Source: Hippophae tibetana (taxonomy: Eukaryota > Streptophyta > Magnoliopsida > Rosales > Elaeagnaceae). Taken from it: 64,000 nucleotides of DNA. The notes under the pieces were generated by a model that was not told where the DNA came from, made no database searches, and worked only from the letters and a program-made list of their open reading frames with translations. The translations under genes and the position numbers were made by a program. This document shows, in pieces, positions 33,355 through 44,815 of the stretch. The stretch spans positions 20,797,501-20,861,500 of the forward strand of contig CM072801.1 of the NCBI GenBank assembly GCA_037013495.1, given 5' to 3'. The stretch's first letter is position 1. Every line of letters begins with the position of its first letter.

Positions 33355-33685
33355 ATAAATTTTGATGCTGCTTGATAGAATGGAAGAGGTGATCATTATG
33401 GAAGAATAATGCATAGTCGTACTGTTTTTGAGGTATTATAATGGTGAAGAAGCGGAAGCCAAAGCTCTTACGTTAGCTTGTAGTTATGTCTTTATGTTTG
33501 CAACACAACATATACATAATATTGGAGATGCAAAGATGGTGATTGATGCTTTAATTTATGAAAATTGGAAACTGGTTTCTCTCAGGACTAAAGAGCTTTT
33601 AGAAATCATTCCTCGGGATCTTAATAAAACACAATATGGTCTCTTTCAGATGGATATCGTGAGAGCTCAATTAAAGATTACATAA
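33355..33685 (+). pseudogene. RNase H-like (RVT_3) fragment
   Basis: The plus frame KINFDAA (33355) followed by NGRGDHYGRIM resembles the start of the RNase H-like domain found in plant LINEs and related proteins. After a stop near 33440 come EEAEAKALTLACSY, GDAKMVIDALI and LVSLRTKELLEII. Stops occur in the first third. It lies 195 bp after the membrane-protein gene and is probably a transposon or captured fragment. Confidence 0.65.
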
Positions 33686-35335
33686 TTCCATTACTCTCGT
33701 TAGAATGGAAAGAAATGTCTGTTTCCTTATTACGGGAAAAAAATTTAATTATATTATAATAGGAATATAATTGAATGAAAATAATAATATTATTATTTTA
33801 ATAATAAAATAAATTATAATATTAAAATAAAATTTATAAAACTAACAAAAATTAATTTTTGTTACAAGTTTGTGTAATTTTTACATTAATATGTGAATTT
33901 TTTTATTTATTTGTTGTTAAATATGCTAAAGTTAGAACACAAACTAGGTGTTTTTCGTTAAAAAAAAATCTCTCGATCTCATCAATCAAAACTTATTTTA
34001 GAAAAAAAAAATTCTTTAATAACTACTACACGATGAGTAGTTCCATTTGAAATACATCAATTTTTAATTTTCATCTTATAAAACAAATTTTGGTTTATAT
34101 AGGAGACATTTTGTAAATATAGTAAATCCTACTATATTTGATGATATCAAACTTTGCGATTATTAATAGATGGAAGGTGTATTTTATGAACTAATCTTTG
34201 TCAGTTTTATAAGATCAAACTTTAACGTACCTATTATTTCTAAAAAGTTGACCTTCAAATTAATATACAAATCCAATTAAAGATGTGCATGCCTAGTTAG
34301 AAATTAGTTATATTAATAATCATCCATTTTGAATACATTTAAATAATAATAAACAGTTATAAATTAATAATAATTTTCCAATGATTTAATCACGATTCTC
34401 TTTTAATATTTATTTAAAAATATACGTAATTTTAAATCTTATCATAATTCTTACTCTATTATATTATTTAAAATATTGATATTAGTTTTTTATTTTTTTA
34501 ACTATTTAACACATATTTTTAAATAAAATTAAATATATAAAAATAAAAATAAATTAAATTAAATCTATTTATTCTAAATATTATGTATTTTATTATTAAA
34601 AATATATTTTTATATATAATTATATGTATATAAAAACATGATACTAATTATAATATCAATTATTCAAAGTTAAAATAAGCATTCCTAAATCCAACTTGGG
34701 TGCAGTAACTTACAATTTTAAACCTATAATTTTTTATTGAAATTTATTTTACAAAACAAAACCTATAACTAAAAAAAGGAATGTAACATGTTATTTGAAA
34801 ATATAACTAAAAGAAAGAAAAGTACGTCTATTGATCACTTACATGCAGAATTTTTATAAAAGAATTAATCAATCAAATTATTCTGAACATGTTACAAACT
34901 TATCCATAATAATTTACTGAAATATGATAATATTTTCCCCCCTTTTTAAAGGAAAAAATATATTTTAAATACATATAATTAAATTTAGAAATTTAAATTT
35001 AAAAATAATAAGTAATAAAAATTTGAAATACAATAATCAATATGCATAAATATTTTATTATAAATATAATAAAAATAATTTTTTTAATTTTTATAGTTTT
35101 TATAAAATAAATTTTTTTAACTAACCCAAATTTATAGATTTAATAAATTTTAAGACTACAATAAACAAATCAAATTATTAAAAAAAGGCTAATATTTCAG
35201 TGGACAACTACAATTTTGTAGAAATAAAATTTTAAAATTACTGTAGAATAAATTTATAACATGTTGTATATAAAATATTATTAATTTTTTATGGAAATAA
35301 AAATATATCATTGCTCTCGATATGTGCATAATCAC

Positions 35336-35387
<52 letters not shown>

Positions 35388-35825
35388 AAATTAATAAAAA
35401 AACATATTTAAAATACATACAATATCAAACATATTTAGTTTCAATAGGAGCAATTTTATCGTAAAATGAAATGAAAAAAATAAAATAGTTAAACCTGAAA
35501 AGGATTTTTTTTTTTTTGTTGCTTAGGGGAATTAATATGTATTTAGTTCGAAAACAATTTGTCCCAAACCGGAAATGGGAACAATAACTTGGAAAATCCA
35601 TCATTCCCTTTCCGAATAAAAAACGTGGTAGTATATACTTGGAAAAGACATTCCTCCATTGTCTATCCCAAGTTAATAAACATGCCCTAGATGGAATAAA
35701 ACTAGAAGCAAAGAAATAAAATTGCTGTTGATCCAATAACAGAAACAAAAATTAGTAGTCAAAACAGAGACACAGCTAGCATGGGTTTCAAGTAGAAGAA
35801 TTGTTTTTAAAGGTCAATTAGGTTT
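33686..35825. other. AT-rich intergenic DNA with a possible coding remnant near its end
   Basis: Mostly A/T runs. At 35537-35719 a plus frame of 61 codons begins MYLVRKQFVPNRKWEQ, has one TAA at 35585, then reads IYLEKTFLHCLSQVNKHALD to a final TAA. Its less AT-biased composition suggests a former exon, but the family is not recognised and the opposite strand is also open, so support is weak. Confidence 0.4.
35340..35384. repeat. (AT)n microsatellite
   Basis: Perfect AT dinucleotide run of about 45 bp. Confidence 0.95.
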
Positions 35826-36170
35826 TGATAAGTGCATATGAGCTGAACCGTACGAAGAGGAGCTCACGCGCGCAAGCCATAAGCAACAACGAACAGAGCA
35901 AGTTGAGGTTCATTCGAGGAGGGGGACCATCCACTCTCATCACAAGGGGGATTAATAATCGATTTGAGTACTGCGCGAGAAAATTCTATTTGGCCATGTC
36001 TTTCTGTTATTTCATGCCTTTCATTTTCTGTTATTTAGGTTAATTCTCTGTTTCTCTCTCTTAATTTTGTAAAGCTATAAGATAGCCGAGAAACGATGGG
36101 ATGGGAATGGAAAATTAAGCCAATTACCTTACTCTCGTTCTTTCTCTTTTCTCTCAAATTACTCTTATAA
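35826..36170 (+). repeat. Chromovirus 5' LTR
   Basis: 345 bp, beginning TGATAAGTGCATATG. The inverted terminal heptamer TGATAAG/CTTATCA of the other LTR is here damaged at its right end (CTTATAA). Confidence 0.94.
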
Positions 36171-36171
36171 G

Positions 36172-36184
36172 TGATATCAAAGCC
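36172..36184 (+). other. Chromovirus primer binding site
   Basis: TGATATCAAAGCC one base after the LTR. It resembles the initiator tRNA-Met complement TGGTATCAGAGCC with two G-to-A changes. Confidence 0.85.
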
Positions 36185-37138
36185 ATGGACACCGTGAGAA
36201 AATCCAATGTTGAATTTCGCAGTGAGGTAATGGAAACCCTTGCTCAACATGAGACTGAGTTCAAACAGGTAGGAACCACCCTACAAGCAGTTCTCACTGA
36301 ATTACAAGCATTGTGCGCCTCTCACACCCTTCCTGAGGTTAATCCCTTCGTGAGAGAAGAAAACCCTCACCCTCACACCTCTCGAAACCCCTCTGAAAAC
36401 TCTCGCTCTCACCTAAGGTTTTCGTTTCCAACGTTTGCTGGGGAAGACCCTACCGGATGGATATACAAGGTCGAGCAGTATTTCGAGTACACAAATACTC
36501 CATTCGAACAACGAGTCTAGTTGGCTTCATTCCACCTCGAGGGCATTGCCTTGCAATGGCATCGATGGATCACCAAATTTCGCAACGCTCTCACCTGGGA
36601 AGAGTTCATTAGAGCTATACAACTAAGGTTTGGACCCACAAATTATGAGGACCCTTCAGAAGCATTATCTAGATTGAAGCATACCTCAAGCATAGCAGCT
36701 TACCAAGAAGCCTTTGAGAAGTTATCTCACATGGTAGATGGCTTGCCTGAAGAATTCCTAATAGGATGTTTCATAGTGAGGCTAAGAGATGATATTCGGA
36801 TTGATGTAAAAATTAAACAACCTCGAACCCTAGCTGATACTATAGGGGTGGCCAGATTGATCGAAGAGAGGAGTTCACTCCAGAGGAAAACGACGTAATA
36901 CCAACGTTATCCAACAACTTCAGTAACAACAAAAAACTCATTGAATCCTAGCACTGGTATACTAGGACCACCACCCCAACAACGACCAAATTCAGCACCA
37001 ACAGCTCAACCAACTACTTTTCGTAGAATCACTAACCAGGAAGCACATGAACGCCGAGACAAAGGGCTATGCTACTACTGTGATGAAAAATTTATGACTG
37101 GTCACCGATGTGCACAGCCTTAGTTGTTTATGATATAA
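36185..37138 (+). pseudogene. Chromovirus gag and zinc knuckle
   Basis: Starts at the ATG overlapping the PBS end (MDTVRKSNVEF). Gag core: FPTFAGEDPTGWIYKVEQYF, then SFHLEGIALQWHRWITKF and FIRAIQLRFGPTNYEDPSEA. Knuckle: LCYYCDEKFMTGHRC (CX2CX7HX1C type) at 37068-37112. In-frame stops at 36518 (TAG), 36896 (TAA) and 37121 (TAG) do not shift the frame. Confidence 0.92.
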
Positions 37139-37594
37139 GAGCCTCACACAGACCACACAGATTAGCTGGAAGAATTTCGATTGAAAACAGAATTGCCTGA
37201 AATATTACATGAGATCTCACTCCATGCAATTGCAGGAGCTGAACATCCACAAACTATGCGCATCATGGGAAAGATGAAAGATAAGAAGGTACTAGTGTTG
37301 ATTGATGGGGGAAGTACTCATAACTTCATTGACCAAACCCTAACATCCCAATTGGGAATAACCATAACCAAGGAAAAACAATTACAAGTAATGGTGGCTA
37401 ATCGAGAACAGATAGAATACGTTGGTCAATACTGCAACCTTAACCTTAACATCCAAGGTTTTCAAATCACAACAGACTTTTATGTTCTCCCAGTTGTAGC
37501 TTGTCAATTGGTTCTAGGAGTTCAATGGCTAGAAACCGTAGGACCGGTGGAGATGGACTATAAGAAACTTACCATCAATTTCAGGGTAAAATGA
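37139..37594 (+). pseudogene. Chromovirus aspartic protease
   Basis: Same frame as gag. The active site is VLVLIDGGSTHNFID near 37291-37335, with D-G-G in place of the usual D-S/T-G. VACQLVLGVQWLETVGPV at 37496-37549 is the conserved C-terminal segment. A TAG in the lead-in (37165) and TGA at 37592 break it. Confidence 0.9.
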
Positions 37595-39149
37595 GTTATT
37601 CACAAATTTCAAGGATTAAAACGCACCAACATTGTAGCCCTAACTCGCAAAGAGGTCAACAATTTTCCAGGAACTGGGTTATTCTTCCAAATAACTCTCA
37701 ATGACAACCCTAGTACGCAAACCAAAGCTCACCCCCCAAAGATACAGAAACTACTAGCCTCGTTTCCTTAGGTATTCAAACCTTTATCCAACTTACCACC
37801 TAAAAGATCACATGATCAACACATACCCTTACAGTCAGGCTCAGGCCCAATAAACGTACGCCCTTACAGTTACCCTTATTACCATAAGGCTAAAATAGAA
37901 AGAATGGTGCAAGAACTCTTACATTCAGGCTTGATCAGACCTAGTAACAACCCATTCTCATCACCAGTTTTATTGGTTAAAAAAATAGATGGAGCCTAGA
38001 GATTCTATGTTAACTATAGATCATTGAATGCCATCACTCTTAAAGACAAGTACCCCATACCAATCATAGATGGATTAATGGATGAGTTACAAGGAGCCAA
38101 GATATATTCCAAGCTAGACTTACAGTCAGAGTATCACCAAATAAGGGTTTACAAGGATGATATTGCAAAAACTGCTTTTAAAACGTATGAAGGGCACTAT
38201 GAGCTCCTTGTGATGCCGTTTGGCCTCACCAACGCTCCAGCCACTTCTAAAGCCTAATGAATGACCTATTACGACCTTATCTCAGGAAATTCATATTAGT
38301 TTTCTTCGATGACATCTTAGTGTAATCTCGAAATTGGGAAGATCACATATTACACTTACAGACTGTTTTACAAATACTTGCAACTAATAGTTTATATGCT
38401 AAACCATCCAAGTGTCACTTTGGGGTCTTGTAGGTAGAATATCTGGGTCACCTGATCTCTGAACAAGGGGTCTTAGTTGACCCCACAAAAAATCGTGTAG
38501 TAAGGGAATGGCCAACATCGACAACAACCAAAGGAGTCAGAGGATTTCTCGGGTTAGCAGGTTATTATAGAAAGTTCATGAAACAGTTTGAAGGAATGAC
38601 AACACCACTCACCTGCCTATTGGGAAAAGAGGGGCTCTAGTGGAACGAGGTTGCAACTATAGCCTTCCAACAATTAAAGGAAGCATTGACTACCCCTCCC
38701 ATTCTGAAGTTACTTGATTTCACTCAACGTTTTGTCATCGAGTGTGATGCAAGTGGCATAGGTCTTAGGATAGTTTTGACACAATAAAATCACCCAGTGG
38801 CTTACTTCAGTATTGCCCTCAAAGGATCAGCCTTAGCTCTGTCCATTTATGAGAAAGAAATGCTAGCAGTGGTTAAGGCTATCAGGCTATGGAGACCTTA
38901 TTTGCTGGGAAGACCATTCACTAAACAAACGAATCAGAAGAGCTTGAAATATCTCTTGGAACAAAGGATCACCACACCAGCCCAGGCACGTTGGTTACCT
39001 AAGCTCCTCAGTTATGACTATGAAATCGAATATAAAAAAGGTTCAGAAAACCAAGCAGCAGATTCCTTATCCCGAGTAATAGAATTTCAATTTCTTTCCA
39101 TTTCTCAACCTCAAGCTGCCTGGTGGCCTATACTCCAAAAATAAGTTCA
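37595..39149 (+). pseudogene. Chromovirus reverse transcriptase and RNase H
   Basis: RT blocks: HDQHIPLQSGSGPINVRPY near 37812-37866, then [56 protein letters not shown] and VFFDDILV (catalytic Asp pair, near 38300-38325). A one-base loss near 38258 shifts the frame. RNase H follows with FVIECDASGIGL near 38732-38766, EKEMLAVVKAIRLWRPYL and YKKGSENQAADSLSRV. Several stops fall in otherwise conserved text. Confidence 0.92.
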
Positions 39150-40389
39150 ATAGGATCTATTTTATAAGAAACTCCAAAATAGAATCACCTCAGCTGCTAG
39201 TCACAACTTATACCAACGGGATGGGGTATGGTTTAAAAGAAATAAAGTATACCTAAATCCCAAGTCAACCCTAGTTTCCCATATACTGGTTGACTGCCAT
39301 TCATCACCCGTAGGGGGCCACTTTGGGTTCCACAAGACACGCGCGTATTAAGTAGAATTTCAGTTGGCCTAATATGGTAAAAAGAGTAAAGGAGTTCCTA
39401 CACTCATGTGATGTATGCCAAAGGTGCAAAAATGATTGTATGCAACCAGTAGGGCTACTACAGCCCTTACCAATTCCTAACAGAAGTTGGACTGAAATTT
39501 CCATGGATTTCATAGAAGGCTTACCTCCCTCAAAAGGAAACACTGTTATTATGGTAGTGGTGGATCGCTTGACAAAGTATGCTCACTTTACTGCCCTGAG
39601 GCATCCCTTCACTGCACTGACAGTTGCCAAGGCATTTGTGACCAATGTGGTGTGATTGCACGGTTTCCCTACATCTATAGTCAGTGATAGAGATAAGATA
39701 TTCATCAGTTCTTTTTGGAGAACCTTATTCCAACTCCAAGGTACCAAAATGTGCATGAGTTCAAGTAACCATCCTCAAATAAATGGCCAAACAGAGGTGG
39801 TTAACCGTACCCTAGAATAGTACCTGCGCTGCTTCGTAGAAGATCAACCAAGACACTGGATAGAATGGCTACCTTGGGCAGAATTTAGTTACAACACCTC
39901 AATTCACTCATCAACTAAGATGTCTCCATTTGAAATAGTCTATAGAACTCCACCGCCATGTCTATTGGCTTATATTCCTGAAACTTTCAATGTTCAGTTG
40001 GTGGATGAGACCCTACGAGATCGAGATCAGATGCTACGTGATCTATGCCAGAATCTCTTACAAGCACAAAATAGAATGAAATGTCAAACTGATCAACATA
40101 GACGGGAGGTGAATTTTGAGGTAGGGGATTATGTATACCTGTGTCTGCAACCTTATAGACAAACCTCAGTGGTTTTTCGAGCTGCCATAAAACTAGCTCC
40201 ACCCTACTATAGTCCTTATCAGATAATAGCTCGAATGGGAGTTGTGGCCTATAAGCTAGCCCTACCTGATGGTTCTCAGGTTCACAATGTCTTCCATGTT
40301 AGTCGGCTCAAAAATCACCTTGGACCCCATACCCCTACCTTCAACCAATTGCCTCCTCTCTCAAATAATTCTATAGTAATTCCTCAACC
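39150..40389 (+). pseudogene. Chromovirus integrase
   Basis: HHCC zinc region with SPVGGHFGFHKT (39306-39341) and CDVCQRCKND (39410-39439). Core domain: ISMDFIEGLPPSKGNTVIMV with VVDRLTKYAHF, then [10 protein letters not shown] (second Asp) and the [16 protein letters not shown] block holding the catalytic Glu (39772-39818). WLPWAEFSYNTS and the C-terminal KLAPPYYSPYQIIARMG follow. Frames change near 39340, and stops occur at 39654 and about 39818. Confidence 0.92.
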
Positions 40390-40506
40390 AGAAACTGTTT
40401 TGGAGCGTAGGGTGATCCAAAAGGGAAAATATCGACCAAAATCAGAAATCCTCGTTAAATGGGTAAGGGCACCAGCCGAGGATGCCACTTGGGAGAACGA
40501 GTGGTG
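40390..40506 (+). pseudogene. Chromovirus chromodomain (CHD)
   Basis: PETVLERRVIQKGKYRPKSE, then ILVKWVRAPAEDATWENEW, is a chromodomain of the type that targets these elements to heterochromatin. Frame ends at TGA 40505. Confidence 0.88.
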
Positions 40507-40553
40507 ATTCTCTAAAGCCTACCCTGCATTTATCCTTGCGTAGAAGGATTCTC

Positions 40554-40566
40554 AGGCAGGGGGGAG
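40554..40566 (+). other. Chromovirus polypurine tract
   Basis: AGGCAGGGGGGAG two bases from the 3' LTR start TGATAAG. It primes plus-strand DNA synthesis. Confidence 0.88.
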
Positions 40567-40567
40567 T

Positions 40568-40913
40568 TGATAAGTGCATATGCGCTAAACCATACGTAGA
40601 GGAGCTCGCGCGCGCAAGCCATAAGCAACAACGAACAGAGCAAGTTGAGGTTCATTGGAGGAGGGGGACCATCCACTCCCATCACAAGGGGGATTAATAA
40701 TCGGTTAGAGTAGTGCCCGAGCAGATTCTATTTGGCCATGTCTTTCTGTTGTTATTTCATGACTTTCTCTTTCTGTTATTTAGGTTAATTCTTTGTTTCT
40801 CTTTCTTGATTTTGTAAGGCTATAAGATAGCCGAGAAACGATGGAATGGGAATGGAAATTAAGCCAATTACCTTACTCTCGTTCTTCCTCTTCTCTCTCA
40901 AAGACTCTTATCA
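40568..40913 (+). repeat. Chromovirus 3' LTR
   Basis: 346 bp, beginning TGATAAG and ending CTTATCA, a perfect 7-bp inverted repeat. It differs from the 5' LTR by scattered substitutions and a 3-bp GTT insertion near 40750. Confidence 0.94.
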
Positions 40914-40918
40914 GGTTG

Positions 40919-41167
40919 ATGGTTCTTACCACATCAACCAGAGGGGAACTTGAAGATGAGCACGGCAAAAAACAGTGTCTTGGGTTGAATGAACTTATCA
41001 TCAACCCAATGCAATATCTTGGAAACCAATTTCTGATTCAATATGATTTGCTCATCAAGAGTCAAAGATGGCATTTGACAATAATTCCTCAAGCCCTGTA
41101 TTCATCTGTGAATCGTAGTTTAATGAAAGAAGAAGCATCATGTGATGATCAAGTTGAAAATGTTTAA
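40919..41167 (+). CDS. Probable terminal exon of an unidentified gene
   Basis: The frame opens inside the LTR and runs through 82-83 codons of host sequence: MVLTTSTRGELEDEHG, then GLNELIINPMQYLGNQFL, IKSQRWHLTIIPQALYSS and an acidic end SCDDQVENV before TAA at 41165. Amino-acid use looks genuine and unlike the flanking AT-rich DNA. I do not recognise the family. An AG at 40912-40914 follows a pyrimidine-rich stretch of the LTR and could serve as splice acceptor, so this may be the last exon of a gene whose earlier part lies left of the chromovirus. The following 290 bp could be its 3' UTR. Confidence 0.45.
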   Translation: MVLTTSTRGELEDEHGKKQCLGLNELIINPMQYLGNQFLIQYDLLIKSQRWHLTIIPQALYSSVNRSLMKEEASCDDQVENV

Positions 41168-41599
41168 GGATTACTGCATAAAATAACCTTTTATTTTATC
41201 AATAGTCACACAAAGCTGTAGATATTTTAACTATTTGCATCAAACTCAAACTTCCTATATGCACGCTTCCGGACAGAGGTCTTTGTTGACTTTTTAGATG
41301 GTGAGCTTCACTAACAATACAAGCTATTTTCATAAGCCGAGAAATTTTATTAAGTGTTTCTGAAACCAAGAGATAAACCTATTGGTGAAATTTATACAGA
41401 TGACACAATGTAACATAATTTTTAGAAAAGCAAATGCAATCAACAATGTACCATTGTGTCATCACCGAGAATGCACCACCCTCTTAGATTCGATTTCTTT
41501 CACACTTTGAACAACGTCATCAATGTTGCTGGATAGGTGGTTAGATTGTTCCTCCATCTCTCTCAAAACCATGTCAAGCTGTTCTTTATAAGCTGTAGA

Positions 41600-43299
41600 T
41601 CACTTCCACTCACGCTGCAACTCGTCAGTCAATTCTCGAATTTTCACATCTTTCTCATCCTATCAAAATTTGAGAAAAAAATGAGACGAAAAAGATATGC
41701 ACAAATAAACTGAATCTCTACATTAAATATCTATTGCAAAGAAGCCTTTCTGCTGCAACTAAACTAAAACACCAACACGTCATAGGTAAACTTTGAAATC
41801 ACACTAATGGGGAATAAAGAAAACAACTAAGTTAATATTGTTCAACCTTAATGGATTTTTTGGATGAAAAACCTTCATGGATCAATAGCATTAATTTTTT
41901 ACATCAAAAATTCCATTAAGGTTGAACAGAATTAGATGAGAACATTAAGATATTAAACTAACATATCTTAATGAAAGGAGTCAAAAAAATTTACTAAATC
42001 TCCAATTTTACCCTAATCTTAGGCTAAGGTTTACTTCTTCACTATCTTCATTATTTCCAATGTCTCTATCCAAGGTTTGACCAGGTTTTGGACTACTGCA
42101 GTACAATTGTTTTCCTGTTTGATTCTGAAGGACTTTTTTGTTGTCAGAAGCACTTTTATAATGTCCCAAAGCATAAACAAACAAGTCCTATCAAGGCCTG
42201 CAACAAACCAACAACCTTTAGGAAGACAATGGATCAGTGAAAAATGAAAATAGCCATCTAATATCATAACAGTTTAAGCCTAGTTTCATGGTGTCCCCCC
42301 AAGACCATCCACTAAAATTCCATATTTCCACTTATTAATTTCATAGATCAGACTGGTATTGGAACCAAATCAGCCAGAATGATAGATTCCAATGAGTTAG
42401 CAAAACCCAGCACATGATATATGTAAAAAACTCGCAAAGATATCAGTAATACTTTTCATTTAATTCAGTATATATTCAAGTTTTCCCAGCAAGTGTTTAA
42501 AAAAAAAAAGTTATGTAACTAGATCTTCTTAAGCAAGTAAAACTACATTCGTATAGAACTGATAGAGCTGCAACAGGAAAACCTAATATTGAAATCACTT
42601 CCGAATAACTTCATCCTTGCCAAGTTCAAAAATAACGAAATAAAATAAATATAGTAAAACTGACATTCCAACTTTTATTTAGAACTTGAGATAACTAAGT
42701 CATCTTTCTCCATTTCAAAGTTATATAAAAAGATAGAGGAACAATAAAAGCAAGATACATCCACTTCAAGTTTCAAATACACAATTCAAAATTGTTAAAG
42801 AATCATATTAACAAGCAACAATATGTAAGATAAACTTCATGAATACTCACTGGGGTTTGAGATATCAACACACTCCGGCGACTATTAGCATTTGTAACTG
42901 CAAGTGGATGATTATGTTCCTTTATAAATCTCATCACAATCCACTTTCCTGTTTTCTCCATTTTTACCACAAGCATAGCCTTACACCCTTCTCTTGTGAC
43001 TGCTCGAGGCTTCCTATTCTCAGTTCTTTGAGGCCTCAACTTACGAAATCCCTCCTTATTACAAACAAGCCGACACCAAACAACCTTCCCATCACACATA
43101 GATCGTCTAAATGCATCAACACGCATAATAAAACCTAATTGAGTGACATATGCATCGTACAACACTTTAGCAGCCTCTTCGGAATCAAACCCCATGCCTA
43201 CATATGGTTCCATATTTGAGCTTCCATCAGTTGTAGTTACCTCATTTCCATTCGAACTCTCCATTGCACTCTCATCCTCATGCACAGATGATTCTTCCA
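41600..43299 (-). CDS. FAR1-domain protein, short FRF-type (FAR1-related)
   Basis: Nuclear DNA-binding protein of the FAR1/FHY3 family, short type: FAR1 domain and coiled coil without the MULE transposase core or SWIM finger. Exon 43299-42851 encodes 149 complete codons plus TG; joined to an A at 44816 it would read ATGGAAGAATCA, start codon included. Residues 32-134 are the FAR1 domain with C80, C106, H129 and H131 (VCNKEG, EGCKAML, EHNH) as likely zinc ligands. The intron runs 42850-41660 (GTGAGT to TTTTGATAG), phase 0. The last exon begins DEKDVKIRELTDELQREWK and hits TGA at 41602-41600, giving 169 aa. Past it the frame stays open 45 more codons (YKEQLDMVLREMEEQSNHLS) to TGA at 41464-41462, in keeping with the family's coiled coil. 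Without the split start, the first internal Met is residue 13. Confidence 0.82.
41839..41928. repeat. Inverted repeat in the FAR1-type gene intron
   Basis: Arms 41839-41866 and 41902-41928 (TGTTCAACCTTAATGGA plus ATTTTTGATG-like) match at about 25 of 27 positions around a 35-nt loop. It may be a small MITE or a transcribed hairpin. Confidence 0.75.
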
Positions 43300-44815
43300 C
43301 TGCAATAATATACTTTTTAAGACTCAATGGCAATGGGAGAGGAAAAGGCTATCTTCTAATCTATGTTACATAGACTTTTTAGGACACCGAGTATAATAAA
43401 TTTTTGGATATGTGTCTAAGATTTAGGCACGTCCATTTTCTTCAATTTTGGATATTTGTCATGTCTATTGGACAAACAAACATGAATACTTCATGAAAAA
43501 TGAAGAGTCTAAGTAACATAACTTCTAATACATCTAGCAAAGAAAAAAATGTTTCCAAAATCCTACAAGAGATTTTATGTAACAAATTACTCCTACTCTA
43601 CTCTATGTTTACAGCCCAATGGAGGGCCCAAAAGGGAGGAGGGGGGCAAGCAACGTAATATAAATGATGAAAGAATGCATAAGTGCTAGACGAGAGTGTT
43701 GCAATTAAATGAATCATAAAACCCAGTTAAATCAACAAAAGAAATATTGTAGAGAAAATGTATTATTTTTGAAGAAGGAGATTATAGAGGAAGCAAAATA
43801 TATTGAACTGTATGCTCGATACCATAAACAAATATGAGAAAAAAATTGTTTTGCATGCAATAAACCATAATTACAATTAATACATCCTGTATTTACACCC
43901 TAATTACAACACCTTCATCCTGATTCAACACATTCCAGCTCACATTTTCCAACATCCCATTCATTTCTCGATATAGTTTATAAATTTCTCATGTAATCTA
44001 GAGTGGATGAAGGGAATATTTGGCAGATTAAAAACCTTACTATCAGATAAAGATTGGCGAGCATCATGAGAATACTTTAAGATACATCACCATCAGATGC
44101 ATAAACCTAAAGCACTATGTTAAGGTTCACTAATTAAATTGAACTTACAAGCAAGTCATTTCCTTCCTCTCAAATCATTTTTCTAATTTGAAAATAGCAT
44201 CTCTTGCTCCTATGTTTTACCACCTCTTTCAAGTCCTTTAATAGCATCACTAAGTATTTGCAAGTTCAATATTGTGTTCAAAGCACCTTATGGATGAGTA
44301 CAGCATTTGTGAAAATTTTCAACCCTAACAGAACCATGTAATCCAAACTCATTTCCTTAAACACGAGTAATACCACCCAAATCAATGGATGATATCATAT
44401 TATCATTATTCTATTTAAAGTAACAGAACTACCACCATCTATTGGAAAAACAAACTCACTAAGATGAATACTTTGGTCATAATAATCAAACTGTAGTGAA
44501 AAGAATCACAGTCATACAAGCATGAATAAGCATTTTTATTTTTTGGGCAGTTTGTGACATGGGTCTACAAGTTAAAGTCCAGGTCAGTGTTCTGAAATTT
44601 TCGAACTTAAATATATTTTATACCCTCGAACCAAAACAGAGTACATGATCCCCATAGACATTCAAGAAAGGGAAAAGATTAAGTGAATCACAAAGGTTAA
44701 ATTCATAAATAAAGTTTGTAGTGCTAAATGGACAGCAAATTAGCAACTAATGGATATAAATTTCCCACAAAGATAATTTCAATAAAATAATTGTTTAAGA
44801 GAATGATTGACTCAC
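43300..44815 (-). other. First intron of the FAR1-type gene (proposed)
   Basis: Bounded on the minus strand by CTA|GTGAGT at 44816/44815 and TTATTGCAG at 43308-43300. It contains no recognised feature. Intron status is inferred from the splice signals and from the frame fit of the joined start codon. Confidence 0.55.

Larger units (their letters stand above)
35826..40913 (+). mobile_element. Ty3/gypsy chromovirus with both LTRs, inactive
   Basis: 5.1-kb element: 5' LTR (35826-36170), PBS, a single gag-pol frame with gag, zinc knuckle, protease, RT, RNase H, integrase and a C-terminal chromodomain, PPT, 3' LTR (40568-40913). The chromodomain places it among chromoviruses; I could not assign the clade. 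Flanks GGTTT (35821-35825) and GGTTG (40914-40918) are a 4/5 target duplication. The LTRs differ at roughly 25-30 positions by eye (about 8%). More than ten in-frame stops and two frame changes inactivate it. Confidence 0.95.

Noticed and set aside
35425..35748. 107-codon minus ORF
   Set aside because: No domain; T-rich, Phe-rich translation. The opposite strand is equally open and reads more like a protein.
42839..43373. Plus-strand ORFs of 76-99 codons
   Set aside because: Antisense shadows of the FAR1-domain exon.
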